Shown here: one piece after another, positions 17,730-27,035 of the stretch | How positions within the stretch are numbered: the stretch's first letter is position 1 | Layout of the letters: each line of letters begins with the position of its first letter | Source: an uncultured Spartobacteria bacterium | GTDB taxonomy: Bacteria; Verrucomicrobiota; Verrucomicrobiia; Chthoniobacterales; Chthoniobacteraceae | Direction of reading: 5' to 3' | Assembly: GCA_903919125.1 (NCBI GenBank) | Contig: CAIXGS010000008.1 | Span: 1-52,612, forward strand | DNA length: 52,612 nt | Position numbers and translations under genes: made by a program | The notes under the pieces: model-generated | Told to the model about the DNA's origin: nothing | What the model saw: the letters and a program-made list of their open reading frames with translations, nothing else | Databases searched by the model: none

Positions 17730-18737
17730 CTAAAATTGGACGCGGAGGGAGAGTCCCATTCCGGTATCCACTTTCTGATAGTCTTCGATAGTGGGATCCT
17801 CGGAGCTACGTCCCTCGAAATTTACAAAGGCGCGCAGGGAAGCCTCGTTGCAGAGCGAATACGCCAGAACCACGCCGACTGTCTGCGTTAAATCTTTGCG
17901 TACGTGGTTGCGCGTGTACTGGGTGAACTGCGCTCTGTAAAACGTCTGAAAGCCAAGCTGGGGAAGCAATTCCCTCGAGTAGGTAACCGTCGCGGATTCA
18001 TCCACCCGATCGTAAAAGTCGGAGGTCACCGAGGTATTTGAGGGATCTAAATAGGTGATATGGCCGACCACTCCAAAGTTGGTCGTAATCGCGGATTTCT
18101 TACTCAGCTCAAAAGAGCGCTGGAGACTCAGATTCGGGGCGAACTCCGAGTAAAACTCAGTGTAAGAACCGTCGGTAGAAGTGAGCAGACGATTGTAGTC
18201 CATGCCTCCACCGACTAACCACTGCTCGCGAATAAGGTAGTGCCCCTGAAAAAACAAAGTACTGATATCAAAATCAGAGTCGTTAATGGTACTTTCGCTC
18301 CTTCCGCTCGCTATCCCGTAATTAAACTTTTGATGCCGATAGCCCGCTCTCGCTGAGAATTGGCCTCCGGGCACTTGCCATGCTGGAGGAGTCACGGCGA
18401 GTTGCACTGTGGAAATCATCATCGAAGAGTCCGTTTTACCCGTCTCAGTCAGGTAGACGTTGGAAGTAGAGCCGAATTGCACATCCGAGGAGGCTTCCAG
18501 CCAGTTATGGCGGGGCTTTTGACGGATGACGTTTTGGGGACCGACGTCTTTGTCCTCATCTTCGTAAAGCGAGGAAATCTCTTGAGCAGCAGGGGTCTGC
18601 AAACGGGCACGGAGATCCTGACGGCCCATTTGTTGAGTCGCTGTATCGATGCGGTTTTGGGCAACGGCAATTCCCGAAAGGCAGCACCAAGCCAGCGCCA
18701 CCATCCAGAAGCCTCGAAGGCTCACATGTAATTTCAT
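17730..18737 (-). CDS. Outer-membrane beta-barrel protein
   Basis: A 335-residue secreted protein. It has a signal peptide (residues 1-26, ending IAVAQ) and a short acidic N-terminal segment. From about residue 75 there are alternating amphipathic strands rich in Ser/Thr/Tyr/Phe, and it ends in Phe (GLSLRVQF), the usual C-terminal signal for BAM-dependent insertion. I cannot assign a substrate. It lies 18 bases after the FecR-domain gene and 46 bases before the cyclase. It may be the outer-membrane partner of a FecR/CHASE2 signalling module. Confidence 0.75.
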   Translation of the reverse strand: MKLHVSLRGFWMVALAWCCLSGIAVAQNRIDTATQQMGRQDLRARLQTPAAQEISSLYEDEDKDVGPQNVIRQKPRHNWLEASSDVQFGSTSNVYLTETGKTDSSMMISTVQLAVTPPAWQVPGGQFSARAGYRHQKFNYGIASGRSESTINDSDFDISTLFFQGHYLIREQWLVGGGMDYNRLLTSTDGSYTEFYSEFAPNLSLQRSFELSKKSAITTNFGVVGHITYLDPSNTSVTSDFYDRVDESATVTYSRELLPQLGFQTFYRAQFTQYTRNHVRKDLTQTVGVVLAYSLCNEASLRAFVNFEGRSSEDPTIEDYQKVDTGMGLSLRVQF

Positions 18738-18755
18738 AGGGGTGGAGCGTCGTGA

Positions 18756-20762
18756 TTAACGACCATTGGCGATTATTGTGATGTTTCGGGTCGTGCCAAC
18801 CGGTAACCCATTCGTTTGCAAATTCGCATTGGTGGTGTTGGAAGGAATCGGGACGCCGCCATACTTAACTCCATTAATGAAGTTAACGTGTAGCGGCACG
18901 GACGCCTGCCCAGTGTTGGGGTTTGGCGCAAGTTGTCCGTTGCTAGATTTCAGCGTGACAACGGAACCTGCGCTAAAGTCGACATTCGTTAAATTGATGG
19001 TTCTTGCGTCCAAGGAAATACTCGTCGCGTTGAGATTGGTATTAAGCGTTTGGCCGCCGACAAGGCTAATGACCTCGCCCGCCACCATGCTCAAGCTGGA
19101 GCCAACGGGCGCCGCCGATAACGTTCGTCCCCAGACACTCGTCATGGAAATGTCCCCTAGCGACTTGAAGGAAACATCGCCTCTCGCATAAACACTCAGA
19201 TTGCTGCCCGTGATGGTGCTCCCGCGGACGTCCACCGAACCGGAGCGGTTAAACAAAATGGAGTCGGTAAGGGTAACGGCGGAGTTGACCGTGGCATCCG
19301 CTATACCGAGCACGAAGGATTCAGCTTTCGCCACGAGAAAAGTCGTTGCCACGTTGATTGGCTTCCCAAGAATCCAGAGCAGCTTTTCAGTCGCTTTCGA
19401 TTCAGGCCCAATCGGCATGGCGAGCTCGGTGGTGAAGTTCGTCAACTGGCTAGGTGAAAGCGACAGTCCACCTCGTATTTCCAACAATTCATTTTGAGTC
19501 CTCATGTCGTTAATTGAAATGGCACCCGAAGCGGCGATTATTTTCACATCAATTAGCAAGTCTGGGAATACAAACTCAGCAACATTCCCACCTTGAGGGA
19601 AGTGCTCGAATGGCGCAGGCGCCTCCTCTCCCGGCAACAAAACGGTCGGAGGAAGAGGATCTTTCCCCTCTAATGTAAGGGTTTTGGCGAGCAAAATGCG
19701 GGTGGTCTTATCGCCATAATCAGATTTAAATTTGATGAAGCTAGTCTCCCCGAAAACAGAGGAAAGAGTCGAAGGCACACTCAACCCCGATGAGAGGGAC
19801 AGCCGACTTAGCAAACTTACCAAACTCAACGGTGTTCTGCCTGACCCAAGCAAACTGGTGCCCGGCTCCTTCCCACGCTGTCCGATAACTGAGACATCTT
19901 GACTTAAAGCAAAATTCACGTCGCCATCTGAGGGAAGTGAAATGATTCCTTTCGCCGCTTCGGTGGGACGTAATTCATTCCTACGCACGGGAGGAGGCCC
20001 GTTATCCTCCATTAACTGGTCGCCGCGCACCCTTAGATTAGTGGATTCAGCACGACCACTGGCGATCATGCGCTCCTGACGCTCGACAGAGTCCATCACC
20101 TTCCGCTCGGAGGCGATGGCTGTGCGAAAGCCCTTCATCAAGGCAGAGCCCGCCACTTGTTCTTTTAGACGAAAATTAAGGACGGGGCCGAAATCACTTT
20201 TTCCCGGAGCAACGACAGTGAGCTGGCCTGCGGTCACTGCCATGGAATTGCCGCCGGGCAGAGTGGCCTTCGCCTTGCCTTCCAAGACCAATAACTTAAA
20301 GCCTTTGTTCGCAGTCGCCGTCACAATCAGCGTTGTGCCCATGACCGCCGCTTGCGCCCCATCGGAAGCGATCACTCCCCCGCCCTTACCCTCGGGCGAA
20401 TGAAAAAGAATGCTGCCCTTTTGTAGGTTCACCTGTCGCTTGTCCGCAGCGAAGGAAAAGACGGTGTTTGCGCCCACGCGAGTCACCGTGCCGTCGGGGG
20501 CGACGAGTTCCGCCCGGGAATTAGCGCCCGTGGAAATCTGATCAGGCACCTTGAAGGTCTGATTGACGCTCGCCGGTCTGGAGCGCTGAGTGACGGCATC
20601 AATGATGACGACTTTGTCCACCACCTCTGTGAACTTCAGCGTATTAAGATTTTGCGGCGCAGCCCCTAGTGCGCTGGAGGCCGCCAGCAAGAGCGAGGCA
20701 AGGCAGGCGGCGGCGCGCAGCACCGCAGACATACGAAGCGGTAGAGGAGGCGAAATTAACAT
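18756..20762 (-). CDS. FecR-domain secreted protein with long beta-rich C-terminus
   Basis: A 668-residue exported protein. The signal peptide ends near residue 33; an alternative ATG at 20732 would start ten residues later, directly at the signal peptide. A FecR-like domain spans about 50-190: QISTGANSRAELVAPDGTVT, RVGANTVFSF and GSILFHSPEGKGG are characteristic, and VMGTTLIVTA is the second half. The remaining 450 residues carry Asn/Ser-rich, filamentous-haemagglutinin-like beta repeats (ISINDMRTQN, GSVDVRGSTITGSNLSVYAR), which suggest a beta-helix. It is the first gene of a three-gene operon with a barrel and a CHASE2 cyclase. In known systems FecR domains sense or relay periplasmic signals; the ligand here is unknown. 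Confidence 0.82.
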   Translation of the reverse strand: MLISPPLPLRMSAVLRAAACLASLLLAASSALGAAPQNLNTLKFTEVVDKVVIIDAVTQRSRPASVNQTFKVPDQISTGANSRAELVAPDGTVTRVGANTVFSFAADKRQVNLQKGSILFHSPEGKGGGVIASDGAQAAVMGTTLIVTATANKGFKLLVLEGKAKATLPGGNSMAVTAGQLTVVAPGKSDFGPVLNFRLKEQVAGSALMKGFRTAIASERKVMDSVERQERMIASGRAESTNLRVRGDQLMEDNGPPPVRRNELRPTEAAKGIISLPSDGDVNFALSQDVSVIGQRGKEPGTSLLGSGRTPLSLVSLLSRLSLSSGLSVPSTLSSVFGETSFIKFKSDYGDKTTRILLAKTLTLEGKDPLPPTVLLPGEEAPAPFEHFPQGGNVAEFVFPDLLIDVKIIAASGAISINDMRTQNELLEIRGGLSLSPSQLTNFTTELAMPIGPESKATEKLLWILGKPINVATTFLVAKAESFVLGIADATVNSAVTLTDSILFNRSGSVDVRGSTITGSNLSVYARGDVSFKSLGDISMTSVWGRTLSAAPVGSSLSMVAGEVISLVGGQTLNTNLNATSISLDARTINLTNVDFSAGSVVTLKSSNGQLAPNPNTGQASVPLHVNFINGVKYGGVPIPSNTTNANLQTNGLPVGTTRNITIIANGR

Positions 20763-20930
20763 AGCTAGAAGGGTGAAACTTGAACGGTTATAACGTCAAA
20801 ATAAGACTGAGAAAGATTTGTCAGCGAGCGCAGCTTCAACTTAAGCAATCTCAAAGAATAGCTTAAGTCATTCCACCTAATGAGAATGTTCGGGAGCAAT
20901 ATTCCAGCTCGTTCTTAACATTTGTTACTC

Positions 20931-23444
20931 TCACTTCCCGCTGGAATTACCCGAGAGGACAAGCTGCAACAATTCGTCTCCAGTGTAACGATCTGCAGCC
21001 CCATGAGGGCAGGAGGAGACGCAGCGCGGTTCGGGCGTGTCCTTGTTCCCTTCCGCATCGCAGAGATCGCAGGCCACGGCCTTGGGTTGAGCCAACCGGA
21101 AGTGATGAGAAGACGAGTCTGGCGCATTGGATTTCGGCGCCGCGTTGTGTTCATTGGGCACCATAAAGATGCTGCCATACGGACAATTATTGGCGCAGAG
21201 ACCACATCCAATGCAGTGGTCTTCGATGACGATCTGGAGATGTTTTCCTCTGTGAATGGAGTCCACCGGACACCCCACCATACAATGAGCCTCAACACAG
21301 GAGCGGCACGAAGTGGCCACCATGAAGTTGCCCAGACGCATCCCGTCCCGAAGCAAACGACTGACAGGCACTCCGTGGGAATGAGTCCCATGCTGCTCAA
21401 CGCAACCCTTAGTGCATTCGTCGCAGCGGATGCACAAGTCCATGTTCAATGCCAGAATGCTGCGCCCCTCGTAAAGTCCCTGACTTACGTAATTGTCCAC
21501 GATGGGATTCATCTGGCTGTCCCCCTTCAGAAAACCGAGCGAACGCTCAATTAAGTGCCTCCGCAAAGTGGGAAATTCGCGTAGCATCGGGAGGAAGTCC
21601 TCACGACTGAGGCGTGCCACTTCCAATTGGCCAAGGGCCGAGCAACTCGCCGAACGCACTCCAATGGGAAGCGCCGTGGCGAGGTCAACCCCCGAATCAT
21701 TGAGGATCGGCAACATGGCACGCTCCACTTCGTCTACGGTCCTGTGGGCGTCTCCCGCTGCCAGCGCCAGCATCCCAATTTCGCCAATCATCCCGCCTGG
21801 ACCACGGGAAACCACTCGGGATTCCTCATCGTAGCGTCGAATCCCGATTCGCGTATAACCCAAACGGACAATATAAAGGCAATCCGCCGGTTCCCCTTGC
21901 TCAAAGAGGACCTGCCCGGGATTGATGCGCAAAAAGGTAATGCGATTGCGCATGTACTCGATGATGCGAGCGTACTCCTCCTTAGGAATGCCTTGGAAAA
22001 TGCTAGAAGATTGCAGCACCAAGTTAAGAGCTCGATCGCGGTACGCTTTCTCAAACTTCTGACGCTGACTGGGCAAGCGCATCAATCGATCCAGCACATT
22101 GCGGCGAATTTCCCACACTTCCCCGTCCTCGAGCACTTTGAGGTCCGCGCTTCTAGGCGAACCGCTCAAACAGGACATTTCCCCCACGATCACGTCTTCA
22201 GAAGTCACCTCGACCTCAAAAATAACCTCTTTGCGAGACTTGCCCATCCAAGCACTAAAGGTACCCTTCGCCCCTGGAAGCTCAGGCTTGAACACCGTAG
22301 TGAGATAGCGCCCAGAGCGCATAATAAACGCAGTATTACCTGCTTCCCCCTGCTGCATGAGCATGCTTCCTGCACGAACTCTGCGGCGCATCACCAACCC
22401 CTCCTGCCAGAGCAAAAACTTGGGCGGAATCCCAAAAAAGAGGGGATCCTTGAGCAGTTCAGCAGCCGAAATTTTCTCCGCAGCGCCGTGTTTAGTCGCC
22501 GGCTTCACGGCGGTCACAGGATTGAAGGTAATGGCGCTAGTGGGGCACGAAATCATGCATTCCCCACACTGCACACAGTCGCTCTCGCCCATGGGTTCAT
22601 CCAAGTCGAAGCCGATTGAGGCTTGAGCCCCCTTCCCTGTGCGCCCGATAATGTTGTTGCCCTTCACCTCGTTGCACGCGCGTACGCAACGATCGCAAAG
22701 CACGCAAGCACTGTGGTCGGTCACAAACACAGGGGACGAGGTGTCCAACCGCTGTCTGTGCGCGATGGCCTCGGGCTGTAACGGCGCGAAAACGTCGAGT
22801 TTGAGGCGCGAGGGGTCGGCGCCGCAGCGGTCTACCAAACGGCCCAATTCGTTAAACGGAGCCAGTTCCCTGTCGAGTTCAGCGCGTGGAGCCGGCTTAA
22901 GATGATCCACCGCGAGCAACTCCGTAAGGGTACGCACCGATTTGCGCACCCGTTCCCCATCGGCACCGGGGTCCTCCATGGTAAACACCTCCATGCCCTC
23001 CTTGACTTGATGCTGACAGGCAGGGAGCAACTTTCGCTCCGCCGCGCGCTTCCCACGTTTTTGCCCGTAAATTTGCACCACACAAAGCCGGCACACCGCC
23101 ACGGGCTTCATGTGCGCCTGATGACACAACACTGGGATGGGGATTTTGACCTCGTCCCCGGGTTGCTTCACGTAAAGCTTGGTGGCGGCGTCGTAAATGG
23201 TGGTGTAGCGAGGAGTGGTGCGGCCCTCGAGGTCCAGGATGATGTTTCCATTGGCGTCCTTGGAGGGCTCGGCCATGGGAACAGTAACGGTTTGACCGTC
23301 GATTTGCAGGGTGACGCTCCTGCTGTAATCCCGCTCCACAGGCGCGTCTAGACGCACCAACTGGCCGTTGATATCGCGGCTAAATAGGCCCTCGTCGTCG
23401 TCTTCGCGAAGCAGATGGGCGCCGGGTTCGTTATTCGGTAGCAT
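20931..23444 (-). CDS. Seven-cluster iron-sulfur protein with two cyclic-nucleotide-binding domains
   Basis: An 837-residue cytoplasmic-type protein with no signal peptide. Domains in order: a NuoG/HydA-like [2Fe-2S] domain (C107, C118, C121, C143); a degenerate NuoG His-Cys3 segment (about 170-210) that keeps a His but has no Cys cluster motif; a 2x[4Fe-4S] ferredoxin unit (C247/250/253/257 and C290/293/296/300); cNMP domain 1 (about 335-465) with cassette GEMSCLSGSPRSA including the phosphate-binding Arg431; cNMP domain 2 (about 475-635), whose cassette is split by about 35 residues between GEIGML and VRSASCSALG; and a DmsB/HybA-type unit with 16 Cys for four [4Fe-4S] clusters (C671-C812). 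It follows the NuoE-NuoF gene by 11 bases. It probably accepts electrons from that flavoprotein. The cNMP domains suggest control by cyclic nucleotide, which is inference. Confidence 0.88.
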   Translation of the reverse strand: MLPNNEPGAHLLREDDDEGLFSRDINGQLVRLDAPVERDYSRSVTLQIDGQTVTVPMAEPSKDANGNIILDLEGRTTPRYTTIYDAATKLYVKQPGDEVKIPIPVLCHQAHMKPVAVCRLCVVQIYGQKRGKRAAERKLLPACQHQVKEGMEVFTMEDPGADGERVRKSVRTLTELLAVDHLKPAPRAELDRELAPFNELGRLVDRCGADPSRLKLDVFAPLQPEAIAHRQRLDTSSPVFVTDHSACVLCDRCVRACNEVKGNNIIGRTGKGAQASIGFDLDEPMGESDCVQCGECMISCPTSAITFNPVTAVKPATKHGAAEKISAAELLKDPLFFGIPPKFLLWQEGLVMRRRVRAGSMLMQQGEAGNTAFIMRSGRYLTTVFKPELPGAKGTFSAWMGKSRKEVIFEVEVTSEDVIVGEMSCLSGSPRSADLKVLEDGEVWEIRRNVLDRLMRLPSQRQKFEKAYRDRALNLVLQSSSIFQGIPKEEYARIIEYMRNRITFLRINPGQVLFEQGEPADCLYIVRLGYTRIGIRRYDEESRVVSRGPGGMIGEIGMLALAAGDAHRTVDEVERAMLPILNDSGVDLATALPIGVRSASCSALGQLEVARLSREDFLPMLREFPTLRRHLIERSLGFLKGDSQMNPIVDNYVSQGLYEGRSILALNMDLCIRCDECTKGCVEQHGTHSHGVPVSRLLRDGMRLGNFMVATSCRSCVEAHCMVGCPVDSIHRGKHLQIVIEDHCIGCGLCANNCPYGSIFMVPNEHNAAPKSNAPDSSSHHFRLAQPKAVACDLCDAEGNKDTPEPRCVSSCPHGAADRYTGDELLQLVLSGNSSGK

Positions 23445-23455
23445 GAAAAGGCCTC

Positions 23456-25510
23456 CTAAGAGTTAATTTGCGGGCTCGCCTTGGGTGCAGTGAGGTGTTT
23501 GGCAACGTCTGCTGGAAAAAAGTTTATCAACGTCCGCAAAGGCGCAGGGACCGACCTGCCCAACCCACAGATCGAAGACATCTCGATCGCCCCAAGCAGA
23601 TCTTTCATCATGGGCACCAACTCCTCTTTCCAAGTCGTGGCGTCAATTTTTCCGGCCAACAAACTGGCGGCTAGAGAAGTCATTTTCTGCGACCCCAAGC
23701 GGCAAGGCACGCACTTACCGCAGGATTCGTTGCGGTAAAACTCCATGGAATAAAGAGCCTGCTCAGCCATGTCGCGGCCCTCCGCGTAAACCACAAGTCC
23801 CGCGCCCAAGGCTTGGGTCGGGCTCAACGCTCGGAACAAGTTGAGTTCCAATTCCAAATCAAGAATATCGATTTCTGGGGAAGCCGGATCAATCCCGCGA
23901 CGGCCAGCCAGCGCAATCCAAGCCTTGTTGTTGACGTGATCCCTAGGCAAACCGGCACCTGCTTTGAGTTTGGCCGGCAAAAAGCCGCCCGAGGGACCAG
24001 AGGGCGCGAACGCTTTCATGGGCAGGTCATTCACGATCCCCCCGCAGTAGTTTTCTCCGTAAACGAGCTCACGCAACGTCATGCCCATGGGCACTTCGTA
24101 CACACCCGGTTTTTTGACATCGCCTGAAATCGAGAAAAAACGCCGCCCCTTCCAACCGTTGACCCCGAGGCCCGCGTAAGTGGCACCGCTTCGCAAAAAG
24201 ATGTAAGGCATCCACGCGTAGGTTTCCACGTTGCTGACAATCGTAGGGAGATCTTGTAACCCGTTGGTTTCAAGTTTCGGCGGCATGTTTCTGGGTTCGC
24301 CGCGCCGATCGGACATCGCCTCAATTAAGGCGCTCTGTTCCCCGCAAATATAGCCTCCCGGACTCACAAAAACGCTCACAGGAAACGGCCGACCCAAAAC
24401 CGGAGCATCGCTCCCACACATCCCAAGCTCCTCCGCACGAAGAATCTCAGCGCGACAAGCCTCAATTTGTTCGGTGTATTCGTGGCGGATATAAATGAAG
24501 CCTTGAGAAGCGCCGGTCACGAGTCCGGCCATAATAACGGCCTCGACCACAAGATGAGGCGTGCGCAGCAAAATCTCCCTGTCCTTGAAAGTGCCCGGCT
24601 CACTCTCGTCCCCATTGACCACCACAAACGCCCGAACGTCAGTCCCACGAACGCGCGCAGTGCGCACAGCGTCACGAACATCCCGCAACTTCTGCGATAC
24701 GGGGATTCCAGCGCCACCCATGCCGCGCAAATCTGCCGCCTCAAACTCCGTCAAAATTGCTTCAGACCAACCGCCCAACTCTTTGCTCTTCGCCCAATCG
24801 GAGTCGGACTGCCACGCCAGAACCGCTCGGTCGACTTCCGCATCCTCTTGATTGGCGACCTTGTCCTCTCCGACCGCTTTCTGGCGGAAAGCCTCCAGTT
24901 GATGCGGTCCGAGATGAAACTTCTCTGCGGCGAGCTTGGATGCCGCCAAAATTGAATCGTTTCGAGCGATCACAACTTTGCTAACCGCCGCGTAGTCGCA
25001 AGGTTTGCCTTCGTAAGGATCCGCCTGAAAAGTCGGCGAGCTTGCAGCGTCACGTGCATCGCTGTCATGGGCGGCTCGGGAACCTTGCAAAGCAGCTCGC
25101 ACGACGCCCTCCAGTTCAGTGCCACTACGCCCAAGATGGTAGGACTCGTGCTCGTCACCCGCCGTCGAAAGACACGCGGCGGGGGCCCGGTCACAGCGGC
25201 CTAAACACGAAACGCCGTGCACCTCCACTCCTTCTGGGAAAGCGCGTTTCAGCGCATCGGTCGTTTGGCGGGATCCGGCCATTTGACAAGCCATATCCCG
25301 ACACACATGAACACTCACCTTCGCAGGGGCTTTAAATCGGAAATGGGGGAAAAAACTCCCGACCGCCTGTAAACGCGCCATCGGAATGCCGCTTTGCTGG
25401 GAAAACTGTTCCATGGCAGCACTCTGCAGGTATCCAAACTGATGCTGGATGCGATGCAACGCTGGGACAACTACCGGGGCGTAAGGAGGCTGGGGCGCCG
25501 AAGCACTCAT
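23456..25510 (-). CDS. NuoE-NuoF fusion, NADH-binding flavoprotein
   Basis: Cytoplasmic NADH-oxidising (or NAD-reducing) module. The 684-residue product starts at the ATG at 25510, overlapping the upstream cytochrome stop as ATGA; a longer frame exists, but the overlap and domain start favour this ATG. NuoE-like thioredoxin-fold [2Fe-2S] part: C70-x4-C75 and C102-x3-C106. NuoF-like part: RGMGGAGIP (262-270) and NGDESEPGTFKDR (299-311) for FMN/NADH, GGYICGEQSALIEAM (385-399), an SLBB region, and the [4Fe-4S] Cys set C597/C600/C603/C648 (ESCGKCVPCRLG). All ligands are intact. No other Nuo subunits or [NiFe]-hydrogenase subunits lie nearby, so this is not a standard complex I or HoxFU operon. 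It is flanked by a decaheme cytochrome and an Fe-S protein. Confidence 0.92.
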   Translation of the reverse strand: MSASAPQPPYAPVVVPALHRIQHQFGYLQSAAMEQFSQQSGIPMARLQAVGSFFPHFRFKAPAKVSVHVCRDMACQMAGSRQTTDALKRAFPEGVEVHGVSCLGRCDRAPAACLSTAGDEHESYHLGRSGTELEGVVRAALQGSRAAHDSDARDAASSPTFQADPYEGKPCDYAAVSKVVIARNDSILAASKLAAEKFHLGPHQLEAFRQKAVGEDKVANQEDAEVDRAVLAWQSDSDWAKSKELGGWSEAILTEFEAADLRGMGGAGIPVSQKLRDVRDAVRTARVRGTDVRAFVVVNGDESEPGTFKDREILLRTPHLVVEAVIMAGLVTGASQGFIYIRHEYTEQIEACRAEILRAEELGMCGSDAPVLGRPFPVSVFVSPGGYICGEQSALIEAMSDRRGEPRNMPPKLETNGLQDLPTIVSNVETYAWMPYIFLRSGATYAGLGVNGWKGRRFFSISGDVKKPGVYEVPMGMTLRELVYGENYCGGIVNDLPMKAFAPSGPSGGFLPAKLKAGAGLPRDHVNNKAWIALAGRRGIDPASPEIDILDLELELNLFRALSPTQALGAGLVVYAEGRDMAEQALYSMEFYRNESCGKCVPCRLGSQKMTSLAASLLAGKIDATTWKEELVPMMKDLLGAIEMSSICGLGRSVPAPLRTLINFFPADVAKHLTAPKASPQINS

Positions 25511-27030
25511 GGTTTCGATGGGACAGGGGTGGTAGGAGAGGCCGGATGAACCGCCGCCTCTAAAACAGGAGGCGTGAAGGAGCTGTGGAAGTGATGGCAG
25601 TTCTGGCAAGAGAACTTCACTCCCTCTTTTCCGGTGCTGGTGAGAGGCTGGTGACACTCTACGCAAGACTGCTGGGTGGGCAGCAAAATATCACTGGTCA
25701 GCGTGCTCTTCAACGCTGCGCCATGGCAGTCCGTGCAGGCGGATTGCTTGTGGGGTTGGTGATTGAATGCGCCCTTCGCAAGCCAACGCGTAGGAGTAAG
25801 CGGCGGTTGCACTTCAGGGGACGAACCGGCGTCACCACCCGTGACGGTGTGGCACTTGGCGCACTCCGTCAAAAACTTGGGCTTTCCAGAGCGCATCAGG
25901 AGTTCGCCGCCCAAATCCTGTGGATCACCCTGCAGGAACACGCGCTTTACCATATCATCAACCGAAAATAGCCCTCTTCGCTGCAAGGCCTCCCGCTCCT
26001 CCTTGACCCTGAGGGAAACCGCCACAGGCTCGCTCACTCCCGAGGCTCGGACACTGGATTCGATAGAAGAGTCTAATCCAGCGAGGAACAGCTTAACGGT
26101 TCTAGAGTCCCCGTGGGGAATATGCAGATCGGGAAGTGACTGCTGAATTTGAAGTGAGTGGCACTCTTGGCAGTGCTTTTCATAACGCACCGGCTGATAG
26201 AATACGCCGTTGGCATCCGGTTGGTGACAAGAGGCGCAATCCAACTTCGCATTGTTGAGCTTAGGAATGTCGCCCCGAAAATGCCGCGCATGATTGAACT
26301 TGAGATCGGAGGGATCGCGAGCTTCGGGGCTTTCATAACCAAAACTAGGGTGCCCATGGGCGAAGCTTGCAAAGGCGGCCAACGACTCAGGAGCACGTGC
26401 AGAGGGAAGAAAAAGACGTAGTCCCTCACCAAGGTCGACAGTTTGCCCCCCCGACACAGCGGAGGTGGTTGCGCTAGAAGGTGTCCGCTTGGGCAACGTG
26501 CGGGAGTCGTGGAGGCGCGTGAGAGAACCGTGGCAGTCGGTGCAACTCTGGTTGGAGGGAAGTGCCATCCGGTGAGGGCCGGCGTGTTCCCGGTGGCAAC
26601 TCGCGCAAGAAGACGCATGAACCAGCCCTTGAGAGGCTTGGTTGAACCCCACGGTCATGATCTGGGGAGCGTGCAAACCCGTGCCGGGGTGGCACGTCAT
26701 ACACGCAGCATCCATGGCTTCCAAGGAACTCATGGACGCAAGCTTTGTTATATTTTCGAACAAATCCGCACCCAACGACTCCCCAGAACCTGTGTGACAC
26801 GTCTCACAGCGGTCCACTAAATGAGCATGATTTTGAGAAAGTGGGCCGGGACTGAACTTTTTTGGAGACCCCCATTTGCCAGAAATAAAGACGCCGAGCG
26901 CACACAGCGCCACAACGAGGCTGAAACACAAAAACCGGAGACGGCGCCAATAATGAGGCCGCCTGAAGTACCCCAAATTACCGGCGTACCCCTTGGAAAT
27001 ATTTTTCTGAGAATCAGGATTTTCTGGCAT
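25507..27030 (-). CDS. Membrane-anchored decaheme cytochrome c
   Basis: The product is 507 residues from the ATG at 27030. It has one N-terminal membrane helix (about 31-50, RFLCFSLVVALCALGVF), uncleaved in appearance, then a periplasmic region with ten CXXCH haem-attachment motifs: CETCH, CMTCH, CASCH, CTDCH, CASCH, CQECH, CAKCH, CTDCH, CVECH and CQNCH. Extra His residues between them can serve as distal ligands. It starts 5 bases after the cytochrome b gene and its stop overlaps the NuoE-NuoF start. Likely role: periplasmic electron carrier docked to the inner membrane, next to the cytochrome b. An in-frame start further upstream (27147) would overlap cytochrome b and is less likely. Confidence 0.93.
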   Translation of the reverse strand: MPENPDSQKNISKGYAGNLGYFRRPHYWRRLRFLCFSLVVALCALGVFISGKWGSPKKFSPGPLSQNHAHLVDRCETCHTGSGESLGADLFENITKLASMSSLEAMDAACMTCHPGTGLHAPQIMTVGFNQASQGLVHASSCASCHREHAGPHRMALPSNQSCTDCHGSLTRLHDSRTLPKRTPSSATTSAVSGGQTVDLGEGLRLFLPSARAPESLAAFASFAHGHPSFGYESPEARDPSDLKFNHARHFRGDIPKLNNAKLDCASCHQPDANGVFYQPVRYEKHCQECHSLQIQQSLPDLHIPHGDSRTVKLFLAGLDSSIESSVRASGVSEPVAVSLRVKEEREALQRRGLFSVDDMVKRVFLQGDPQDLGGELLMRSGKPKFLTECAKCHTVTGGDAGSSPEVQPPLTPTRWLAKGAFNHQPHKQSACTDCHGAALKSTLTSDILLPTQQSCVECHQPLTSTGKEGVKFSCQNCHHFHSSFTPPVLEAAVHPASPTTPVPSKP

Positions 27031-27035
27031 GATCT

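Noticed and set aside
21627-22619. A 330-codon open frame on the plus strand
   Set aside because: It is antisense to the Fe-S/cNMP gene, has no recognisable domain, and the opposite strand carries all cluster ligands.
20931-25510. HoxFU or complex I operon
   Set aside because: NuoE-NuoF and Fe-S parts are present, but no hydrogenase subunits and no NuoA/H/J/K/L/M/N or NuoB/C/D genes are near, and the Fe-S protein has a different architecture from NuoG or HoxU.
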